Positions 17,201 to 23,900 of a stretch of DNA of 42,336 bases are shown here, piece after piece. The notes beneath the pieces are model-generated. The model saw only the letters and a list, made by a program, of their open reading frames with translations. It was not told where the DNA came from and did no database searches. The stretch spans positions 1 through 42,336 of the forward strand of contig JBGTQJ010000071.1 of assembly GCA_041941305.1 (NCBI GenBank), read 5' to 3'. This DNA comes from JANSWP01 sp041941305. Its GTDB lineage: Bacteria; Bacteroidota; Bacteroidia; Chitinophagales; Saprospiraceae. Within the stretch, counting starts at the first letter, position 1; every line of letters begins with the position of its first letter. The position numbers and the translations under genes are program-made.

Positions 17201-17742
17201 AAAATGAGACTGCCACCTGAATCGCAGTTAGAGAAACTTTCTTCATCAAAATTAGAAGCCGCAATAGTTGCTTCTCCATTGGGCTGTAGGTTCACGATTG
17301 ATCCATTTTTGATTATTGGACTTGGGCGACAATTCGTTCCTCCTGAGCTGCAATACCCAAAATTGTCTTGAACCAAAACGAAAACCTCTCCCATGATTTG
17401 GTTATCTGAAGCGTCGGTTATCCATAGCGGAATGTTTTCTTGTATACCAATAGAGCTACAATTAAAGGTCATCAAGGTATCAGAAATGTCCTGTGAGAAT
17501 GAAAAGAATAAGTTTTCCCTTGGTGTGGTATCATCATAACTATCAATGTTAAACATTCGGGAAGTAACAACTGCCTGTCCGTCCCCATCTATACTGACGG
17601 TCAATCCATTTTTCAATATTGCCTTGGGTGGCATATCATCACAATTAACAAAAATAGCCTCCTGAATTTGAACATCAGAATCAAGTATAAAAAATGAGTT
17701 AAAAAAGAAACAAGCCGTAAAAAATAGGATGAGATACTTCAT
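11245..17742 (-). CDS. giant T9SS type B surface protein 1 (LRR/Ig/SprB modules)
   Basis: A 2165-residue frame. Order: signal peptide (1-20); two HYR-like repeats (about 30-215); a second signal-peptide-like start at Met222 (MKKRLHTSYHISTFLFASW); SprB-type repeats (about 290-430, CFGENNGYATVDASGGTEPY); LRR block (436-690) with an N-terminal cap DGPNWTNNTNWL; Ig-like domain (about 696-780); second LRR block (787-1040); third LRR block (1047-1400); Ig-like domain (1414-1500); four or five tandem repeats of about 54 residues with the pattern C-x-G-x-S-x-x-x-N-G ... NGCDSIV (about 1700-1910); a pre-CTD beta domain; and a T9SS type B sorting domain (about 2059-2165, AFSPNNDGVNDTFNPL, FNRWGEVVF, FPPGAYYFVLKF). 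The true start may be Met222 (position 17079, 1944 residues), with the upstream part a fused remnant. Likely an adhesin or gliding/predation surface fibre. Confidence 0.87.
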   Translation of the reverse strand: MKYLILFFTACFFFNSFFILDSDVQIQEAIFVNCDDMPPKAILKNGLTVSIDGDGQAVVTSRMFNIDSYDDTTPRENLFFSFSQDISDTLMTFNCSSIGIQENIPLWITDASDNQIMGEVFVLVQDNFGYCSSGGTNCRPSPIIKNGSIVNLQPNGEATIAASNFDEESFSNCDSGGSLIFSFSADTSDAFRTFNCDNIGIQIVQVWVTDGLGNIILNPAPMKKRLHTSYHISTFLFASWLFYSFSVDPLLEVAHNTDRISNGSGSSSGDSSFYISNFDKVSPSTLSIFIFNQINVSCFGENNGYATVDASGGTEPYTFNWSNGQSGQMATNLVAGVYSVTVMDALSSEATTTVTITEPPTLEANVSSTSETSPGANDGNAAANPIGGTPAFTYLWSNGQTTQMINNLAPGDYSVTVTDANNCIALESVVVGPLPTCNPLNDSLELVNFFNILDGPNWTNNTNWLVPDSSINSWYGIDTNADGCVTSIVLSDLNITGQLPDLNLPELQVLSISGSKLNGTLPDFSNVPNLRELNLGNNEMEGNIQNFPPLDSLRVIDIDSNFLSGTLPPFDSLPNLTYLDFNTNQLSGNLPNFSHLDKVYWMDFTTNELDGTIPNFSMPALTFLGLAFNNFSGTVPNFSGMPLLESIFINDNQLSGPFPDLENLAALDYLVLGGNQFTFDGLAHHTGQTYQGLFYSPQAMIFMDTTYTVAEGQYLEIDLEIDPDILANSYKWYQNGDVDTTIVGSNKLIFDPVILSDTGTYLVEVSNADVPNLVLTSYPITIVVNESCRYRDSLTLVAIYENTHEAGNWDVEWDLNQPIDTWFGVELNNEGCVSCIDLDGVDDCGSATNGGNNLKGILPPEIGQLGSLETLRLYQNDLYGNIPPEIGDLSNLELLSFKDNEFTGTIPDEILQLTNLQALSLDDNNLEGIIPPNIDVLENLTTLRLHHNQLKGEIPVALGNMTGLTRIYLHNNTLEGCFPDELSWVCNLGFSASSGPNGYNFTNNPKLPWQGDFDQFCEGEEQIGAICNDSINNPIPDVIQFDCICTHCYRQSDSLTLLKIQTDFANNTFWDPNLAMEDWIGINLNADGCVISIQLQDIFLGGFLNEFIGDLASLEILFIENAGLAGNIPSSIGNLSQLTELHLAKNNLEGDITAEIWNLTQLTRLKLWNNQLTGTISPEIENLALLQYLILSDNDLSGAIPDELWNLHQLVELNLSDNDNLSGSIPEAIGKMTDLEVVWLGPNQISGNLPDSIGYLNKLEILGLGRNMISGSLPSSIGNLVNLIHLDLWDNQLTGNIPDVWNNLTNLQSLELANNMLDGDIPPGFGFLTELENLTLSDNQLEGDVPNQLTNLTKLKRCLFHDNFLSSIPDFSSITTWSNDFNEGLYVQRNQLTFEHILFNMPIESIGNWEYAPQDSFFTETTYQRIVGESLDIDLLIDEGISDNQYQWYKDGDPDSLITGINSRTFDDLQLEDSGEYHCLVTNASAPDLILYSRSITIDVGCDLTTSPVEEEVNLCINQTVICAGQSFTSPGIFPVTLQSVYGCDSIVNCIINLIAVTPNDLGQITQCGGNLEICGNVINQSGNYMESCQSWQGCDSTVIVDLAILEPEANIAPPNDLGCQVGNTSVWLDGSSSTTTTANGVTTDFFWTGPGIISDPTNEIVEVDQGGEYCLQVSNERNGVQCTSEVCVDVSEFSIPERNLDSTLCAGDSIIVNGITYDENNPFGIEILDDVTLNGCDSIVNISLDFEPHVMTDFKPELCTGSSISVNGTIYNDSNPDGTEVFTGAAFNGCDSIVHVDVIFLPNTENDYQPAICPGESIMVNSTIYDEDNLTGTEVFPNAAANGCDSIVYVALELLPESNSNFEMTFCPGESILINGTVYDENKPIGTETFPGEASNGCDSILQINLEYIYPDLQDTIRAIICQGESYPIWDTVFTETDIYTDTIFSQRGCDSIYRILDLLVEDTLHINTLNDFFEFPNDQTILDLDILQNDTIVPNEGWSISLLSFPNEAGDVAIQGAQAYFTLENLTFTGTDYFEYAICQDNCPEICDSAKVEIRFEGNCVGRVKANLHTAFSPNNDGVNDTFNPLRFDGAEDCIFDYDAIQFTIFNRWGEVVFNPRIYPRETGWTGLKENGRPFPPGAYYFVLKFPQEGKQTIIKGPINLLL

Positions 17743-17777
17743 TCCTCGGGTGTTTTGGTTTGTTGACAGTTATTTTA

Positions 17778-17824
17778 CTGATACCACTGGGTTAGGACTG
17801 GTGAGATGGCTAAGTGGTGTTAGC
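17778..17824. repeat. 47-bp hairpin repeat, copy 1
   Basis: Arms CTGATACCACT and AGTGGTGTTAG pair over 11 positions with two G-U wobbles. A second 47-base copy is at 41439-41485 with the same arm positions and one compensatory change (C-G to T-A). A partial reversed relative (TAACACCATTTTGCATCC) follows at 17855-17872. Found in the 241-base gap between giants 1 and 2; no promoter for giant 1 was recognised in that gap. Confidence 0.6.
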
Positions 17825-17950
17825 AAATATCTGGAAAATTACTCTTTTTTCTGGTAACACCATTTTGCATCCCTTTTGCCAGGTTTAATAGCGTGCTGGT
17901 TTTCTTGTAATTTTGAATAGGATTCAAAGTTTTTATTTTTAGGTGCTCAC

Positions 17951-17975
17951 AGCCGACCCAATAAATTGGGTGGCT
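17951..17975. repeat. hairpin downstream of giant gene 2
   Basis: AGCC-G-ACCCAAT-AA-ATTGGGT-GGCT forms a strong stem 9 bases past the stop of giant gene 2. There is no T-run on either strand, so it is not a classical terminator. It may stabilise the 3' end of the transcript or be a dispersed repeat. Confidence 0.55.
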
Positions 17976-17983
17976 ACAATTGT

Positions 17984-20900
17984 TCAATACAGCAAATTCA
18001 AAGGTTTCACAAGCTCAATTTCTTCATCCTCTAAGGGAAAAGTCAAAACATAGTAATAAGCCCCTTGTGGCAATTTTTCCTTATCCCCATTGCCTTGTCC
18101 TCCGTCCCAACCATTCTCAGGGTAAGCTTTTGGTGCAAAAACCGCTTCGCCCCAACGGTTGAAAACAGTAAACCTGGTTTGATCTCGGTTAACCGGGCAA
18201 CCAGCATCTTCGATGATTTTTAGTGGATCGAAAAAATCATTGACGCCATCTTTTTTACCTGGAGAAAAAGCGTAAGGAATAAGTTTAGTAGCCTTTGAAA
18301 TGCAGGTATTTTCAAAACGAATGACAACCATTGCCGTGTCGCAAGCTTCGGGGCAATTCAAATCACAAAGTGCATAGTAGAAAGTATCCAAACCCACAAA
18401 GTTTTGGTCGTGTAATTTAAATTCAATGGTTTCCTTGTTCAAGATGTCTAAAGTCGCGTCTACTTTGGGCTCGGTGATGATTTGTAAAAACCAAAGAGCG
18501 GTATCTGGAATTTCATCGTTCTGAGTGATAAGTAGATCTAATTTGTTTTCATCAACAGGGAAATCGTAAAAGTCTTCATTCAAAACAAAATCTGGTTGCT
18601 CGAGTATGCTCAAATCCAATTCCCAAATCAAACTATCGCAGCCAGTGTAACCAAGAATGGTATCTCGATATATTCCAGGATCTGTAAAGATGCTGTCCTG
18701 ATATTCATAAGCTTCACCTTTGCAAATGACAGCTTGAACCATGTCAGTTTCAAAGCCAAATTCATCCAGATTGATGGTCAAAACGCTATCACATCCATGA
18801 ATCGATTCAAGCAAAAGCACATGCTCTCCAGGCTGAGTGAAAACGGTATCTTCAAACTCATAGAATTCTCCAAAACAGAAGAAATCGGAAATATTTCCTT
18901 CTGCCGGTGGATGAAATTGAAGATCAATGTGGAACAGGGTATCACATCCCATCCCGGAAACGGGTTCAACTAATTGTTGCCCCGTTGGATTGTCTTCATC
19001 ATAAGTCATTCCGTTGATGACGATGCTTTCTCCAGGGCAAAGCGTCGGTGTCAAATCTTCATCAATGACCATATTGGTAAAGGACAGATCTACAGTCAGA
19101 ACTGAATCACAGCCATTAGAGGCTTGATCATCAAATATTTCTATTCCTGAAGCGTTCCCAGCGTGGTATTGGGTTCCGTTAATCAGGATGGTATCGTTCT
19201 CACAAAACGTATCCATCAAAACAGCAGCAATAATTGGCAGTTCATTGATGGTAAGTGACTGGTACAAAAAGCATCCGTTTGAATCTGTGATGGAAACAAA
19301 AGTCTGTCCAGGATCCAAATTGGTGGCTATGGAGTCTGTCTCCCCGTTTCCCCATAAAAAGGTATATCCCGGTGTGCCTCCGGAAATGGTTGCTATTGCC
19401 TCGTTATTGGATTCACCTTCGCAACCCAGGACAGTTTGGAATGCATTGCCCATCAATGCAGTCGGCTCAGAGATGGTACTTTGAATGGTATCCGTACATC
19501 CATCCGCATCTAAGACAATGACTTCGTAATCCTGTGCCGTTAGTGGTGAAAAAATAGAATTCGATTGAAAATTGATCCCATCAATGGAATAGGTGTAAGG
19601 ACTAGTGCCATTTATTCCCTGAGCTGAAATGGAGCCGCTATTTCCTCCATTGCAATCAACATCCGTTTCAATAACCGAAAGCGACAATTCGGAAATCGTG
19701 ATTTGAACGGTGTCGGAAGCCTGACATCCCAATCCATCTGTGATGGTCACTGAATATTCATCAGTTTCATCAATCAGAATGTTCGAACTTGTTGCTCCAT
19801 TTGACCAATCGAAGTTGGTGGCATCTCCCGCTTGTAGTAGGTAGTTGTCCTGGCAAATGGTAGTGTCCATTCCCAAATTGACAGAAGGTTTTTGCACGCT
19901 TACTTCAATACTATCTGTGTAGGTACATCCTCGCTCATCTTCCAGACTTACCCAGTAAATGGTGTTCTGAGAAGGTACATCAGTTCGAACAGGGTTAGTG
20001 CTATCGTCGTCCCATAGATAAGTACAGTTCTGGCAGTTGGGGTCAAAGGCATTTAGTGCAATATTCTCAGTATCGCATATCGTAGTATCATTTCCCAGAG
20101 TTGGATTAAGTTGGATGACATTCAGATTGGTCATTACCACGCTATCGCAGCCGTAGGAATGCGGAAAGAGGTCTGTGTAATTGCCACTTTGGGAATAGAC
20201 GCTGTTTCCTATGGTGAGCGATTCACCAAAACAAATAGTCGTATCCACCATTGCCATTTTAGATGTTTCCTCAAATAACAACATCATTTCGTCAAAACCG
20301 AGGGACCGGTCGTAGAGCCGAATCTCGTCCAGGGTTCCATTAAAGAAAGCAGTATAGGTATTCTGAAAATTGCACCAGCTTTCTGCCCCGCCAATTTTCA
20401 AGGTAGAAGTCGTCTGATGGATTTGGGTAAATTCCTGTGGGTCAATATCTTGTAAGTTTGGGAATCCCGTTTTGTAGAAATGATCGATCGAAGCCAGTTC
20501 ACCATTTAAGTATAGGGTAAATGTCCTCGAAGCCTGAACGTAGCATATAGACACGAAATACAATTTGCCACTTTCCAGGGGTTCTGTCGTATTAAAGGAA
20601 GCAAAATCTTCTGCGACTCCTCCATTGGGCTCGTAAAGGGTTCCCGTCAGTACATTGCAATCAGTCCCATCCGAAAAAATATCAAACCAATAGGCATTGC
20701 CCGGTTCCCCTGGCTCGCCATCCTGACAAATGACTCCTTTCTGAAACAAAGTTTGTTCTTCCCCACCACATACATCTTCTTCCAGTCGCATCCAGAATGA
20801 AAGATTGAAATCGTTGTGTACATTGCCTCCAGTAACCAATTCCAAATAATCATCGGTGCCATCAAATTGCAGCGCTTTTTCAGGGATGCCAAAGCGATCT

Positions 20901-23900
20901 TCTATGAAGGTTGGACCATTCGGAGTTGCATGATGATCGCCACCGCCATAGTCCAAGGCATCTCCACCTAAAGGAAAATGAAGCAGCAGACTATCAGGAG
21001 AGACAGGATGTTGAAGGGAAGTATAGGTCACAATGGTACTATCACAAGAAGATGGATTGTTGATGTTTTGTTGCGTGTTGCCGATTTCATTCAGGTTGCA
21101 GGTTTGGTTGTAGAGGTGGATGGTGTCTCTGTCCCGTATGGTGAGTTCCAGATTGATGAGGCTGTCGCAAAAATTTCCACCATCCAAAATGACTTCGTAA
21201 CTGCCGGGGTTGGTAAATGTGGAGTCACCTATTTCATAGCTTTCCCCTTCACATATTTCAGCGCTCCAAAAGTATTCCGTTGAAAATTCTCTTACAACTT
21301 CTATACTATCCGATGCTGTACAACCATCAACATCTGTAACAGTCACCGCATAAATTCCAGAAGCAGGGGCGGGATGAAAAGAACCTGTTAGTCCGCTATG
21401 CCAGAGATAGCTAGCCCAGTTTCCCGCCTCAATTTTTAGCACTTCGTCGCTACAGTAGGTGGTATCGTTGCCAAGTGAAAGTGTAGGGGAAGCTATATTT
21501 ATGGTAATGGTGTCGGAATCAGTACAGCCGTTTTCGTCTGTAAGGGTGACCGTGTAAGTTGTTGCTTGTAAAGGATTTACAGTTCTAATTGAATCTGTAT
21601 TGCCATCATCCCAGAGGTAGGTGCAGGTGGTGCAGAGGGAGTCGTAGGGGGAGAGTTGGAGAGGGTTGTTTTGGCAGATTAGGGTGTCGTTGGGGAGTTG
21701 GGTTTGGGGGAAGTGGGGTGGGCCTAGTTTAAGAATCCAAAAATCTTGTGAGCCATTATTGTTATTGACATCAATATCATCAGAAAAAGAGAATCCAGCC
21801 ATAACTATTTTCCCATCATTACCAATAATTACTGAATTTGCTTTATCATAAGAAGAACCCCCAAAATTAAGACTCCTAATCATTTCGCCGGATTGGTCTA
21901 ATACAATCATCCAAAAATCACCACTACCATTATTACCCCCGACATCTCCGTCATTTGAAAATGATTCTCCAACAATAATATAATTCCCATCAATTGATTG
22001 AACTACTGAATTTGGTTTGTCAGGGTTACTTCCACCAAAGGTATTTTCCCATTCCAAATCCCCTTGTGAATTAAGTTTTACAACCCAATAATCTTCTTGA
22101 CCATTATTTCCGCCAGAAACATCAAAATCATTAGATCGCGTAGTTCCAGTTACAATATATCCATCGTCATTAGTTTGTTGAATTGAGTAGGCTTTATCAC
22201 TTTGTGAACCGCCAAAATTCTTTTCCCAAATTAATGTACCTATGTTGTCTAACTTTATTATCCAGAAGTCAAATCCACCATTATTCGAAGTTGCATCCCC
22301 AGTATCTGAAGTTGAAAATCCTGCAACAATATATCCTTCATCAGCTGTTTGTTTTACTGAGGTTGCTTGATCATTTCCTGTACTTCCATAAGTGTTTTCC
22401 CAAACAATATTTCCAACACTATCCAATTTGACAATCCAATAGGCTGGATTCGCATTTCCATAATTTCCACTTACATCTCCATCAGTTGATTGGGAGTAAC
22501 CGGCAATAATAAAACCCCCATCAATTGTTACTTGGAGATCATTAGGATAATCCTGAAGTGATCCACCTAAACTTTTTTCCCATTCTATTGCTCCATTCGA
22601 ATTCAACTTGACCACCCAAAAATCTCCATTGCCTTTATATCCAGTAATATCTCCATCATCGGAGAGGATATAACCTACTAGAATATATCCTCCATCTATA
22701 GTTGGTTTTATACTTTTAGCAAAATCAATCCAAGATCCGCCTAGGTTTACCTCCCATATTAGATTTCCACTTGAATCTAGCTTTGTCACCCAAACATCTC
22801 TATAATTATCATTCCCATGATTTCCACCAACATCAAAATCATCAGAATTTGACTCCCCAGCCAATATATAGCTACCATCGGGATTTTGTTGTATTTCATT
22901 GGCTTCATCATTTTTACTCCCCCCATAACTCCTCTCCCACTCAATCACCGGCTCCTCCTCAAAACTCACAATCCCTGAAGCCATTACTTCACAAGCTCCA
23001 TCTATCACGGTCACCTCATACGTACCCATAGCTAAATCAGCTATTGTTTCAGTCGTATCACCAGTACTCCAGAGGGAGCTGTAGTTGCCGCTACCATTGT
23101 TGACGATTACTGATGCAGAACCATTGTCCTGACCACAAGATGTATTGGTGACAATGATATAGGCAATTAAAGCGTCACAAGCAAGCGCACAATTACAATC
23201 TATTCCGATTACTTCCCCCGTGGTATTTGGATTGCCATCATTGCAAGGTGCGCCAATTTGAGGTTCGCCAAGGCAGAAATTGGTGTGGTCGCCCTCCCAG
23301 GGGAGTTCTGGGTTTCCAGTTGCTCCAAATAGACCAAGGTCGCATATATAGCTTGGGAAACATCCGGATAAATTATTATTGTGACAGCCTAAGGAGGTTA
23401 AAGATGGGATTACTGGAATGTTACCGCTTATTTCATTGTCCCAAAATATTAAGCCGGTTAAGTTGATAATATTCGAAAAGTCTGGAATTTCTCCGGTCAA
23501 TTGGTTATCCCCGCAAGAAAGATGTTCCAGATTAGGGGTATTTGAGAAGTTGGGTATGGTATCTGACAATAAATTGTTTCTAACCAATAAAACCTCAATA
23601 AGGGGAATATTAGTGAAATCAGGGATTGAACCAGATAAGAAATTGAAACCGATATCAATTAAAGTTACAGTTGGGATTCCTGAGAAATTCGGGATGGTAT
23701 CACTTAAAGCATTATTTGGAAGACGCAATTCTAACAAGAAGGGAAAGTTTAGATCAGGTAGTGTTCCTATTAAATTATTATCCCCTAAATTGATTATTTC
23801 CACTCTATCGTTTACATCACATTCTACCCCAAACCAAGTACAAACATCGCAATCCGTCGTATCCCAGGTGTTATTCCAATTCGATCCATCCGTCGCTTCA

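Noticed and set aside
17951..17975. terminator for giant gene 2
   Set aside because: Strong stem, but no T-run on the transcript side; kept only as a hairpin.
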